From NCBI GenBank assembly GCA_029863275.1, contig JAOTVS010000002.1:32996-96995 (forward strand): DNA of 64,000 nt, given 5' to 3'. Source of the stretch: Candidatus Nitrosopumilus sp. Its GTDB lineage: Archaea; Thermoproteota; Nitrososphaeria; Nitrososphaerales; Nitrosopumilaceae. Below are positions 29,815 through 39,469 of this stretch, piece by piece (the stretch's first letter is position 1; each line of letters opens with the position of its first letter). The translations under genes were made by a program, and so were the position numbers. The notes below the pieces were generated by a model. The model had not been told where the DNA came from and ran no database searches. It worked only from the letters and a program-made list of their open reading frames with translations.

Positions 29815-31598
29815 TTCTTATAATAAAAATTACCTGAAATCTTTTGATCTTTATCTAATCTACTTTCTAGTTTGTTTACGCGTGGTCTCAGGGTTCTCTC
29901 ATCTCTTCTAAATGTTATATCCAGTGATTTTAGGAATCGATTCATCGCATCAGATTTTGGCATTGGAGATGTAGCATGTCCTTTTAATCCAGATTCGCCC
30001 TCAAAGATAACCATGGAATCTGACACAAGATCCATTAATTGTATGTCGTGATCAATTACAATTGCTGATTTTCCATATGATCGTACAAATTTCTGCAAAA
30101 ATTTTGCTACTGCAATTCTATCTTCGACATCTAAAAATGCTGATGGTTCATCTAATGCATAAAGGTCTACTTTTTGTAAAAGGCAAGAAACTACAGCGAC
30201 TTTTTGCAATTCTCCCCCTGACAGATTTTTGATAGATTTGTTGTAAAGTTTTTTGATTTTTAATGGATCAACAATTTGTTCTTCTTCCTGACTTCCTTCT
30301 ATAGGAGATTCATTTGCCTTATCCAAGATTGCAATCACTTCTACGTCAATATCATTCTCCAGATATTGTGGTTTGAAGGCAATCCTTATTTTCTTGTCAA
30401 TTTCACCTGAATCTGGTTTTAGTGCACCGGCAATCATTTTCATCATGGTTGTTTTTCCAAGAGCGTTGGCACCCATTATGCCTAAGACTTCACCTTTTCG
30501 AACACTACCAGGTTCAATAGTTAAATCAAAGGAAGAAAATTTTTTCTCAAGTTTTGGATATGTTATAATTTCACTCCCAATTTGAAAATCATCAGTGGAT
30601 GAAGAAGAAACATCAAAGGAAAATTTTTTATCTCTAAACCTAACATTTTCAACAGGCAAATATCCTTCAAGAAAAACATTTATTCCAATTTTGGTGGATA
30701 ACACATTTGAAACAATTCCATATGCTGTTGGTTCACCATAAAGCACTTCGATAAAATCACTTAGAAAATCAAGAAGTGTTAGGTCATGTTCTACTACCAT
30801 TACACTTTTTCCTAACTTTGCCAAACTCTGAATTACTCGTGCAACACTAGCTCTTTGAAATACATCATTGTACGATGATGGCTCATCAAAAAAATAAAAA
30901 TCGGTATCTTTTGAGGCAACTGTTGCTATTGCTAATCTTTGTAATTCTCCACCACTAAGCTCTTTAAGATTTTTTTCCATGGAATTTTCTAATCCTAATT
31001 GTTTTACAAGTTGTCTTGAAACTCCACGTTCATCATATTTCTCGATTAATTCATTTCCCGTGCCATCAAATGATTGTGCTAAATGTTGGATTTGTTGAGG
31101 TTTAATAGATGCACGAATTTGATTTTCTTTAATTTTTTCAAAATGTGATTTTAATTCTGTTCCACTATAATATTTTAAAATTTCATCCCATTCAGGTGGA
31201 TTTTCATATCTTCCTAAATTTGGTTTTAGATTTCCTGATAGAATATTCACTACAGTACTTTTACCCATTCCATTTCTTCCAAGTAAACCCACCACTTGTC
31301 CTTTCTTTGGATTTGGTAACTTGTACAATCTAAAAGAATTAGGACCGTATTGATGAATTTTATCACTTGCTAACTCACTTGCTAAATTTACAATAGTAAT
31401 GGCATCAAATGGGCAAACCTTGACACATATTCCACAACCATTACAGATATCCTCATCAATTTGGGCTTTTTTTGATTCCTCATTGAGAACTATGCAATCG
31501 GCACCAGATTTGTTTACAGGACAATATTTGATACATTCTAATCCACATTTTTTTGGCTGGCAAAGGTCTTTGTCCAACACCGCAACTCTATGAGTCAT
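29811..31598 (-). CDS. ABCE1/RLI ribosome recycling ATPase
   Basis: N-terminal 4Fe-4S domains; two ABC domains (GRNGMGKST, GANALGKTT, LSGGELQR, LSGGELQK). Confidence 0.96.
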   Translation of the reverse strand: MTHRVAVLDKDLCQPKKCGLECIKYCPVNKSGADCIVLNEESKKAQIDEDICNGCGICVKVCPFDAITIVNLASELASDKIHQYGPNSFRLYKLPNPKKGQVVGLLGRNGMGKSTVVNILSGNLKPNLGRYENPPEWDEILKYYSGTELKSHFEKIKENQIRASIKPQQIQHLAQSFDGTGNELIEKYDERGVSRQLVKQLGLENSMEKNLKELSGGELQRLAIATVASKDTDFYFFDEPSSYNDVFQRASVARVIQSLAKLGKSVMVVEHDLTLLDFLSDFIEVLYGEPTAYGIVSNVLSTKIGINVFLEGYLPVENVRFRDKKFSFDVSSSSTDDFQIGSEIITYPKLEKKFSSFDLTIEPGSVRKGEVLGIMGANALGKTTMMKMIAGALKPDSGEIDKKIRIAFKPQYLENDIDVEVIAILDKANESPIEGSQEEEQIVDPLKIKKLYNKSIKNLSGGELQKVAVVSCLLQKVDLYALDEPSAFLDVEDRIAVAKFLQKFVRSYGKSAIVIDHDIQLMDLVSDSMVIFEGESGLKGHATSPMPKSDAMNRFLKSLDITFRRDERTLRPRVNKLESRLDKDQKISGNFYYKK

Positions 31599-31692
31599 GT
31601 CGTATTCCAGTAAATCTTTACTTTATACCTCTTTTGAACCTTCAAAAAGCAGGCGTTACCTTAATAGATAAGAATTTGATCAATTTAATCAA

Positions 31693-31806
31693 GCCGGCCA
31701 TAGCGTTAGGGTGCGACCCAATCCCGTTCCGAACTTGGAAGTCAAACCTAATGTCGCTGTTGTGCTACTAAGATGCGAGAGCTCTTGGGAAGCAACAGTG
31801 CTGGCA
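31693..31806 (+). rRNA. 5S ribosomal RNA
   Basis: GCCGGCCATAGCG...CCCAATCCCGTTCCGAACTTGGAAGTCAAACC...GCTGGC; matching terminal helix. Confidence 0.92.
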
Positions 31807-31855
31807 TTTTCAATTTAATCAATCTATTAATATTGAATTTTCTGCATTTATTCAA

Positions 31856-31984
31856 ATGGCAACCTGTAGTGTTTGTGGGGAAACATTTTCCGACGATATT
31901 CGATTTTTAAACCACATGATGGATAAACACGGTTTTAGAAATCCAAATATTGACAAACCTGACCGAAACAGTAGAGGCTACTAA
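31856..31984 (+). CDS. C2H2 zinc-finger microprotein, 42 aa
   Basis: MATCSVCGETFSDDIRFLNHMMDKHGFRNPNIDKPDRNSRGY*. Confidence 0.78.
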   Translation: MATCSVCGETFSDDIRFLNHMMDKHGFRNPNIDKPDRNSRGY

Positions 31985-32062
31985 TATTATAAATTTCAAT
32001 ATTTTACCTCGTATAGAATCATTAGTTGAAATATTAAAAATTGTATAATATAGGATTATTTC

Positions 32063-32215
32063 ATGTTATGTTGATTTTGTGAGTATGGCCATCAGGATGA
32101 ATGCATTGATCTCCGACATGCTTGTAATGTATGTAATCGTGACCCGGATGATGCACATCATTACAATCACATATTTTCTCTTCTACCACAATTGTTTACC
32201 TGTTTTTTTGTATAA
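32063..32215 (+). pseudogene. Cys/His-rich mini-ORF interrupted by an in-frame TGA (32072-32074)
   Basis: ATG TTA TGT TGA TTT TGT...: MLC*FCEYGHQDECIDLRHACNVCNRDPDDAHHYNHIFSLLPQLFTCFFV*. Confidence 0.5.
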
Positions 32216-32264
32216 TAATACCCCAATTAATTTTCATTATTGATAATAAATTCAAGACCAAAAT

Positions 32265-33743
32265 TTAGATTTTTTGAAGATAATCTAAAATTAATCTTAC
32301 TCCAAAACCAGTAGCTCCTTTTGGATTATATGGTTTAGATTTTGTTGCTCCTTGTGTCCATGCAACTCCGGCAATATCTATATGAACCCAAGGGGTTTTT
32401 TCAATCGCATTTCTTAAAAATGCAGCTGCTGTAATTGTTCCTGCTGCTCTTCCAATTCCAATATTTTTCATATCTGCCACATCTGATTTGATCATATCCA
32501 TATAATCGTCATTTAGAGGGAGTTCCCATATCTCTTCAGTTGTTCTCTTTGAAGATTCCTTAATTTTTTGTTTCAATTTTTCATCATTTGAAACTATTGC
32601 TGCCATATTGTTACCAAGTGCAACGATACATGCTCCAGTTAGAGTAGCAAAATCAATAATTACCTTTGGCGAATATCGTTTTTCTCCATACGCCAATGCA
32701 TCTGCTAAAATCAACCTTCCCTCTGCATCAGTGTTTAGAATTTCAGCAGTTTTTCCATTATACAATTTTATGATGTCTCCTGGTCGATAAGATTCTCCAC
32801 TTGGCATATTCTCAACGGACGGAATTACCCCAATGACATTTACTGGCAATTTTAATTCTGATAAAGCTTTCATTATTCCCAAAACCGTACATCCTCCACA
32901 CTTGTCAAATTTCATCTCATCCATTTTTTCACCAGGTTTCAAAGAAATTCCACCAGTATCAAAAGTAACAGCTTTTCCAACTAACACAATAGGTTTTTCA
33001 TTTTGTTTTCCACCATGATACTCCATAACTATGAGTTTGGGATCATTTTTACTACCTTGTCCAACGGCTATAATCCCACCAAATCCTTTTTTGTAAAGTT
33101 CATTTCGGGAGAAAACAATACATTTCATTTTATTCTTTTTTGAAATCATCTTTGCAAAATTTGCTAATGTTGTAGGTGTGCATTCATTAGGTGGAAGGTT
33201 AGAAATATTTCTTGCAAAAATAACTCCTTCTGAAATAATTTCTGAATTTTTAATATTTTTAGCAATCTTTTTTGAATCTGAAACAAGTATAGATAAATCT
33301 GGAACCGAGCATTCTTTTTTTGATTTAAATTTGTCAAATTTGTTTAATGTCATTTTACATCCTTCTGTTATTTGAGAAGTAGATGAAATATTTTCAGTTA
33401 GGAAACTTGGAGGGGTAATTATGGTGAATTCTTTTAATTTTAATTCACTAGCTTTTTGAGCAATTTTACCTGAAACAAATCTTATTGTATCATTAGATAT
33501 CTTTTCTTTTCTTCCAATCCCTGCTAACAGGATTCTTTTTGCGGTTATTTTATTATTAGTTGGAATTACTGTAACTCTACCGAATACACCGTTGTTGTCT
33601 CTAAGTGATTGTTTAACAGAATCAGTAATTTTAGAATTTATTTTATTAAACCCAAGTATTTTATCAGAATTTTCTAAAACAAAACCACATAACATTTCAG
33701 TTTTTTTCTTAATCGGATTAGTATTTTCAATTTTAATCTTCAT
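32265..33743 (-). CDS. pepA: Leucyl (cytosol) aminopeptidase, M17
   Basis: VGKAVTFDTGGISLKPGEKMDEMKFDKCGG; NTDAEGRLILADAL. Confidence 0.95.
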   Translation of the reverse strand: MKIKIENTNPIKKKTEMLCGFVLENSDKILGFNKINSKITDSVKQSLRDNNGVFGRVTVIPTNNKITAKRILLAGIGRKEKISNDTIRFVSGKIAQKASELKLKEFTIITPPSFLTENISSTSQITEGCKMTLNKFDKFKSKKECSVPDLSILVSDSKKIAKNIKNSEIISEGVIFARNISNLPPNECTPTTLANFAKMISKKNKMKCIVFSRNELYKKGFGGIIAVGQGSKNDPKLIVMEYHGGKQNEKPIVLVGKAVTFDTGGISLKPGEKMDEMKFDKCGGCTVLGIMKALSELKLPVNVIGVIPSVENMPSGESYRPGDIIKLYNGKTAEILNTDAEGRLILADALAYGEKRYSPKVIIDFATLTGACIVALGNNMAAIVSNDEKLKQKIKESSKRTTEEIWELPLNDDYMDMIKSDVADMKNIGIGRAAGTITAAAFLRNAIEKTPWVHIDIAGVAWTQGATKSKPYNPKGATGFGVRLILDYLQKI

Positions 33744-33777
33744 TACAAAAAACCACGTATTTCAGTATTATTTAGAT

Positions 33778-34173
33778 TTACGTTAATTTTATTTTTTTAC
33801 TATTTGATAACAGACTTGCAGATCTAATAAAAACGGATTTTATTGTTTTACATTCTTGCTTGCAATTGCTTTCAAATTTTACATTGTTGGAACTTTTCTT
33901 TTTGGATGTAATTATTGCCCGAATTAAAGGAAGAATGGCAGCCCTACCGCCATAAGCCATTTTTTTATCAATTAACCAAAACATTTCATAAGCAGAATCA
34001 CCCAAAATTTGATTTTTAATTTCTTCTCCTTGATTTGAATAATGACCAATAATTGTTAGATTTCCTCTTGCAAGAAAATTAACTGAATTTGCAAATTTTG
34101 TACAAAGGTAACACAAATCATCAAATACTATTATTGGAATTTTTTCTTTAATATCCATAATATTTGGTGTCAT
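33778..34173 (-). CDS. DCC-family (DUF393) thiol-disulfide oxidoreductase-like protein
   Basis: IIVFDDLCYLCTKFANSVNFLARGN. Confidence 0.72.
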   Translation of the reverse strand: MTPNIMDIKEKIPIIVFDDLCYLCTKFANSVNFLARGNLTIIGHYSNQGEEIKNQILGDSAYEMFWLIDKKMAYGGRAAILPLIRAIITSKKKSSNNVKFESNCKQECKTIKSVFIRSASLLSNSKKIKLT

Positions 34174-34235
34174 CGATCAAATTAAAATTTTACAGAAATA
34201 GATTTTTATTCAAATTGCCAAGAAACGAGGTACTA

Positions 34236-35903
34236 ATGGGTCTTAATTATTATCATATAAAGAAGAATATTCTACGAGCAAGAAAACTTGTCATCAAATC
34301 TACTAGTGTGGCAGGCTCTGGCCATCCAGGTGGTTCATTTTCAATGGCAGAAATTTTAGGTTGTCTATTTTACAAACATCTGAAATTTGATCCTAGTAAT
34401 CCTTCTTGGGAAAATAGAGATCGACTAGTTCTTTCAAAAGGACATGCATCACCTGGATTGTTTTCAAATATGGCAGTTGCTGGCTATTTTCCTGAATCGG
34501 AACTTGATACTTTGAGGAAATTTGGAAGTAGGCTACAAGGACACCCTGATTTGAAATGCCCAGGAGTAGAGTTTTGTGGAGGATCTTTGGGCACTGGATT
34601 ATCATATTCTATTGGAGTTGCACTTGCTGCTAAAATTGATAACAAAGATCATCATGTCTACACCATCATTGGAGATGGAGAATCAGACGAGGGACAAATT
34701 TGGGAAGCCGCAATGACTGCATCAAAATACAAATTAGATAATTTAACTGCATTCTTAGATAGAAATTTTATCCAACAAGACTCGTATACTGAACAAGTAA
34801 TGCCACTAGATGAGGAGCTAGTTGGCGATGATATTTCTGAAATGTGGAAAGATGCATCAAGATGGAAGACTGGAGACAAGTGGAGATCCTTTGGATGGAA
34901 TGTGCTTGAAATTGATGGTCATAGAATTGAACAAATAAGTGCAGCAATAGAAAAAGCAAATACCACAAAAGGAGTTCCTACAATTATTATTTGTAGAACC
35001 ATAAAAGGAAACGCAGTTGAACACATGGAAGATAATCCACAATGGCATGGAAAAGCTCCAGATTTAGATATAGTACCTTTGATAAATTTGGAACTTGATT
35101 CACAATTTATGATTGCACCATCAATAATTGCAGGTGATATGACCAATCTAGCAAATGAAGTTAAACGTTGTATCAATGGAAGGGCTGATTACATTCATCT
35201 TGATGTAATGGATGGTCAATTTGTTCCTGCAAAAACCTTTGATCATAATAAAATTAAAGAACTAAGATCCATAACTCCTATTCCATTTGATTCTCATCTA
35301 ATGATTTCTGAACCAGTTAAACATGTGAGAGATTATGCAGAAGCTGGAAGTGATATCATTACAGTTCATGCAGAGGTTTGTGATGAATCAAGTTTTGGGG
35401 AAATTCATGATTTGCTAAAACAACATCAAGTAAGTGTCGGGTTGGCAATAAATCCAGAAACTGACCTTCCTGAGTGGTCTTACAAATTTCTACCCACTCT
35501 TGATCAACTCATTGTAATGTCTGTCGTACCTGGAAAGTCAGGCCAAAAATATATTCCAGAAACACATAAAAAAATGAGTAGCCTAAGTCCTATCTTAAAG
35601 GAACATAATTTTATAGGATATGTAGAGGCTGATGGTGGTGTTACACTTGAGAATGTTGGGTCTTGTTTTGAGGATGGAGCAAGAGCATTTGTCGGTGGAA
35701 GTTCTATGATTGGACAAAATAATGTACGAGAAGCAATTAGGGAATTTAGACATGAAATTCTCAGAGCAAGAAGAAAGGTTTTACTTGAAAAAGCTCATCA
35801 ATTAGGAGGCTCAGATCTTGTCAACAAGTGGATTGGGTTGCATGTTGTTGGAAAAAAGAAAGAAAAAATCACAAAAATAGCAAAGGAGACAGGTTTGATT
35901 TGA
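34236..35903 (+). CDS. Fusion: transketolase N-terminal (TPP-binding) domain + ribulose-phosphate 3-epimerase
   Basis: Single ORF: VAGSGHPGGSFSMAEILGCLFY...GDGESDEGQIWEAAMTASKYKLDNL, then FMIAPSIIAGDMTNL...YIHLDVMDGQFVPAKTF...VEADGGVTLENV. Confidence 0.9.
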   Translation: MGLNYYHIKKNILRARKLVIKSTSVAGSGHPGGSFSMAEILGCLFYKHLKFDPSNPSWENRDRLVLSKGHASPGLFSNMAVAGYFPESELDTLRKFGSRLQGHPDLKCPGVEFCGGSLGTGLSYSIGVALAAKIDNKDHHVYTIIGDGESDEGQIWEAAMTASKYKLDNLTAFLDRNFIQQDSYTEQVMPLDEELVGDDISEMWKDASRWKTGDKWRSFGWNVLEIDGHRIEQISAAIEKANTTKGVPTIIICRTIKGNAVEHMEDNPQWHGKAPDLDIVPLINLELDSQFMIAPSIIAGDMTNLANEVKRCINGRADYIHLDVMDGQFVPAKTFDHNKIKELRSITPIPFDSHLMISEPVKHVRDYAEAGSDIITVHAEVCDESSFGEIHDLLKQHQVSVGLAINPETDLPEWSYKFLPTLDQLIVMSVVPGKSGQKYIPETHKKMSSLSPILKEHNFIGYVEADGGVTLENVGSCFEDGARAFVGGSSMIGQNNVREAIREFRHEILRARRKVLLEKAHQLGGSDLVNKWIGLHVVGKKKEKITKIAKETGLI

Positions 35904-35914
35904 ATCCACCTGAA

Positions 35915-36874
35915 ATGAGTGATATGAGAACAGAGTATTCAAAAACTCTGATTGAACTTGGTAGAGTTAATCAAAATATAGTGGTTTTAGGTGCTGACAC
36001 TACTGATTCTCTTAAAACAGCTGCCTTTGGAAAAGAATTTCCCAATCGATTCTTTAATGTCGGAATAGCTGAGGGAAACTTGGTATCAGTATCTGCAGGG
36101 TTGGCAGCTTCTGGGAAAATTTCATTTGCAAGTACTTATGCCATATTTTTGCCTGGACGGGCAGTTGACCAAATTAGAAATGGAATTGCATATCCCTCAC
36201 CACCTGGTAAAAAAGGACTTGATGTAAAATTAGTAGTATCTCATGGAGGTCTATCAGTTGGCCCAGATGGCGGTTCGCATCAACAAATAGAAGATATTGC
36301 AATAATGAGGGCAATTCCGAATTTTCGTGTCTTTATACCTGCTGATACTATTGCAGTCTCAAAACTAGTCTTGTTAATGGCAAATGAATATGGACCATTT
36401 TACATGAGGATGGCACGATCAAAAACACCTATAGTTCATTCTGAATCTCAAGAGTTCCAAATAGGTAAAGGAATTACTCTCCGAGATGGTTCTGATTGTA
36501 CTATTGCAGCTTGTGGTATTACAGTACGAATGGCACTTGAGGCAGCTGAGGAATTACAACAAGAGGGAATTTCCTGTCGAGTTTTGGATATGTTTTCTGT
36601 AAAGCCTATTGATGGTGATCTTTTAGAAAAGGCGGCTCGAGAGACTGGTGGAATAGTTACCTGTGAGGAGCATAATATTTTTGGCGGTTTAGGTTCGGCA
36701 GTTGCAGAATCTGTTTCAGAAAGATATCCAGTACTTGTAAAACGAATAGGTGTCCAAGATATGTTTGGAGAATCTGCACGCGATAATGAGATACAATTAC
36801 TTTTAGAAAAACACGGAATAACATCTTTTAATATGATAAAGCAAGTCAAAGAAATAAGGAGTAAAAAATTATGA
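35915..36874 (+). CDS. Transketolase C-terminal half
   Basis: NVGIAEGNLVSVSAGLAASGKISFASTYAIFLPGRAVDQIRN; GLSVGPDGGSHQQIEDIA. Confidence 0.92.
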   Translation: MSDMRTEYSKTLIELGRVNQNIVVLGADTTDSLKTAAFGKEFPNRFFNVGIAEGNLVSVSAGLAASGKISFASTYAIFLPGRAVDQIRNGIAYPSPPGKKGLDVKLVVSHGGLSVGPDGGSHQQIEDIAIMRAIPNFRVFIPADTIAVSKLVLLMANEYGPFYMRMARSKTPIVHSESQEFQIGKGITLRDGSDCTIAACGITVRMALEAAEELQQEGISCRVLDMFSVKPIDGDLLEKAARETGGIVTCEEHNIFGGLGSAVAESVSERYPVLVKRIGVQDMFGESARDNEIQLLLEKHGITSFNMIKQVKEIRSKKL

Positions 36875-37536
36875 AAATATTTCTTGATACTGCAAATTTA
36901 GAATCTATCCGAAAATTCAATGATATGGGATTGTTGGATGGGATAACTACGAATCCATCATTAATGTCAAAGGAAGGAGGTAATCCAAAAGATGGCATGG
37001 CTGAAATCACAAAAATTATCAAAGGTGATGTAAGTTTAGAGGTTTTAAGCACTGAATATTCTGGAATGTTGGATGAAGGTAGATCTTTACGTAACTATGG
37101 TGATAATGTTGTAGTTAAAGTTCCAATGACTCCAGATGGATTAAAAGCTTGTAAATCTCTCACTGCAGAAGGTATTCCAGTAAATGTAACCTTAATTTTT
37201 TCATCAAATCAAGCAATACTTGCAGCAAAAGCTGGTGCAAAATATGTTAGTCCCTTTATTGGCAGATTAGATGATATAGGACAAGATGGAATGCACTTGA
37301 TACAAGAAATTAAAACAATTTTTTCAAATTATAATTTTAAAACTCAAATTCTTGTTGCAAGTATAAGGCATCCATTACACGTAGTAGATGCAGCAAAGAT
37401 TGGTGCAGATGTTGTTACTTTGCCCCCTGCAGTTTTAGACAAAATGCTAAAACACCCACTAACTGATATTGGTCTTAAAAATTTTCTAACAGATTGGGAA
37501 AAACTCAAATCAGAAAATCCTGATATCAAAGTATAG
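36871..37536 (+). CDS. tal: Transaldolase (small TalC/FSA-like form)
   Basis: MKIFLDTANLESIRKFNDMGLLDGITTNPSL; VVVKVPMTPDGLKA; YVSPFIGRLDDIGQDG. Confidence 0.94.
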   Translation: MKIFLDTANLESIRKFNDMGLLDGITTNPSLMSKEGGNPKDGMAEITKIIKGDVSLEVLSTEYSGMLDEGRSLRNYGDNVVVKVPMTPDGLKACKSLTAEGIPVNVTLIFSSNQAILAAKAGAKYVSPFIGRLDDIGQDGMHLIQEIKTIFSNYNFKTQILVASIRHPLHVVDAAKIGADVVTLPPAVLDKMLKHPLTDIGLKNFLTDWEKLKSENPDIKV

Positions 37537-37600
37537 ATAATTAAATTATTTTTTAACTTATTTTTATTTTCAGAATTCTCTAAAATAAAAAATAAAAATT

Positions 37601-37870
37601 TTAAGATCCTTTGTTCTTGCTTTTTCTACTTCCTGTTCCTCTACCTGTAACTCTAGTCATACCTTCAGTAGATGGTCTCTCTTTTGGTTCAGGAATATCA
37701 CCAAGTCTCTTTGATCCAGTCCCTCTTCCAGTGTGGACCATTCTATTTGCAGACTTCTTTTTCTTTTCTGCCTGTTCTTTTCTGTAAGCATCTCCAGACC
37801 ACTTTTTTTCACCGTCTTCTACTTCAACTGTTCCAGTTCCTCTTCCAGATCTAACTTTAATTTTTCCCAT
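37601..37870 (-). CDS. Basic protein with three GRGTG motifs
   Basis: SGRGTGTVEVEDG..., HTGRGTGSKRLG..., VTGRGTGSRKSKNKGS. Confidence 0.75.
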   Translation of the reverse strand: MGKIKVRSGRGTGTVEVEDGEKKWSGDAYRKEQAEKKKKSANRMVHTGRGTGSKRLGDIPEPKERPSTEGMTRVTGRGTGSRKSKNKGS

Positions 37871-37983
37871 ATTTTTATGACAATTATCTAATATTTAATT
37901 AGGTCTATTTTAGCAAATTTTGGATATTTCACAACTATTTCTGGCAAAAATGAGATCAATGAATATGAAATATTACAAAAAAT

Positions 37984-39003
37984 CTAACCACTTACCCAAC
38001 CTAGTTTTCTAAAATATGAATACATCAAGACAACAGGAATTGCAGATGCTATGATTATTACTATAAATGAAGTATAGGGACCTAAGATACCTCCTTCCAA
38101 ATCTATTCCTCCTGGCAAATGTATATTCATTCCATAAAATGTCCCAATAACTGTGGCCGGAATTGCTAATGTGAAAATTATTGTCAATACTGCAAGTACT
38201 TTATTTGTTTTTTCAGTACTCAACACAAAATCTGTGTCTTTGTAAATCTCCATGGTCTCTCTTGATTCCTCCAAAGTTTCAATAACTTTGTCAATGTGGT
38301 CAATTACATCATCAAATAATAGTCCCAAGTTTTCACCTTCATCTGAGAATCGTTTAATGTTGTTTGCCATCTCTAGAACAAATCGTTTTAACGGATTTGC
38401 TATTCTCCTTAGTTTGTTAATTTCTCGTCGGAGTAGAGCGATACTTCTTGCAACAGATTTTGTTTCATCAAAAACTCCGTCCTCCATCTCATCTAAATTT
38501 GCAATAATTCTTCTTGAAGTATGTAAGAGGTCATCTACAAGAACATCTATTATTTCGTGAAGCAATAACCCAGATGATTTTCCAAAAAGTCTTTCTTTTC
38601 TTGATGGCTCAGAATTTGTTTTACACAAATCAACAAGATCTACTAAAGGCTTAAGATCTCCTTGATGTACAGTTACGAGAAAATTTTTTCCAAAAAATAT
38701 TGAAAGCTGACTATTTTTTGTAATTCCTACTTTTGGTGATATTGGTGGAAAATGAAGAATTACAAAAAAATGATCGCTATAACTATCTAGTTTTGGAAGC
38801 TCAAATTTGGTCATGCAATCTTCAATGTTTAATGAATTGAAATGATATTTTTTGGCCAGTTCTTCTACATCCGTTCTGTCAGGATTTTGTACATCAATCC
38901 ATGAAAATCTAGTTCCTTCTATGGTCTCAATTTTTCGTTGTAAAGAATCTCCTATCGATTTCTTGCCAGAACGTAATCGACTAGAAATAAAGCCTTTTTT
39001 CAT
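37984..39003 (-). CDS. corA: CorA-family Mg2+/Co2+ transporter
   Basis: C-terminal YGMNIHLPGG GMN signature and two TM helices. Confidence 0.92.
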   Translation of the reverse strand: MKKGFISSRLRSGKKSIGDSLQRKIETIEGTRFSWIDVQNPDRTDVEELAKKYHFNSLNIEDCMTKFELPKLDSYSDHFFVILHFPPISPKVGITKNSQLSIFFGKNFLVTVHQGDLKPLVDLVDLCKTNSEPSRKERLFGKSSGLLLHEIIDVLVDDLLHTSRRIIANLDEMEDGVFDETKSVARSIALLRREINKLRRIANPLKRFVLEMANNIKRFSDEGENLGLLFDDVIDHIDKVIETLEESRETMEIYKDTDFVLSTEKTNKVLAVLTIIFTLAIPATVIGTFYGMNIHLPGGIDLEGGILGPYTSFIVIIIASAIPVVLMYSYFRKLGWVSG

Positions 39004-39076
39004 GTTGAACCATTGCCTTGGACAGCAAATTTAAAGCGATCGCTAGAAATGACAAAAATTTGTCTTAAAAATTAGA

Positions 39077-39157
39077 CTAATGCCAAGGCATAAGATACAT
39101 TGCACCATAGTAGGTTAGTCCAACGGCAATCCCCATTGCTATCCACCAATATCTCAT
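39077..39157 (-). CDS. 26-aa single-TM microprotein
   Basis: MRYWWIAMGIAVGLTYYGAMYLMPWH*. Confidence 0.5.
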   Translation of the reverse strand: MRYWWIAMGIAVGLTYYGAMYLMPWH

Positions 39158-39255
39158 AGGTGAAAATTAATTTGCTTAATAATAAATCTACAGGCTAATT
39201 CTCATCTAGTTGAAATCAAAGATTATTACTGGATTAAGAATTTTTGATTTTTGTG

Positions 39256-39327
39256 GCCCTCGTAGTACAGTGGTTAGTATAGAGGATTGTGGATCCTCGG
39301 ACAGGAGTTCGATTCCCCTCGAGGGCC
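39256..39327 (+). tRNA. tRNA-His(GUG)
   Basis: GCCCTCG/CGAGGGC acceptor, anticodon arm GAGGA-TTGTGGA-TCCTC, discriminator C with genomic G at -1 (39255). Confidence 0.94.
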
Positions 39328-39348
39328 TTTCTTATATTCATACTATAA

Positions 39349-39408
39349 TATTTCTTGGGAAAAGTTGTTGGCGCTGGAGTATATCTGCTAAAGCTTAGAA
39401 AAAACTAG
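39349..39408 (+). pseudogene. Orphan C-terminal membrane-anchor remnant
   Basis: In-frame YFLGKVVGAGVYLLKLRKN* with no upstream ORF; matches the C-termini of the 22216 and 39470 proteins. Confidence 0.55.
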
Positions 39409-39469
39409 AGCAGGTAATCTAGACTTAATCCACACAACAATCTTAAGGTAAAAATCGATCCAATTATTA

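Noticed and set aside
31145-31771. Plus-strand ORFs antisense to ABCE1 and running into 5S rRNA
   Set aside because: Overlap a strongly supported CDS and rRNA; no recognisable motifs
36448-36849. Minus-strand 133-aa ORF
   Set aside because: Antisense to the transketolase C-terminal gene
39033-39046. GCGATCGC octamer (also near 60345) as HIP1-like repeat
   Set aside because: Only two copies seen; not enough to call a repeat family
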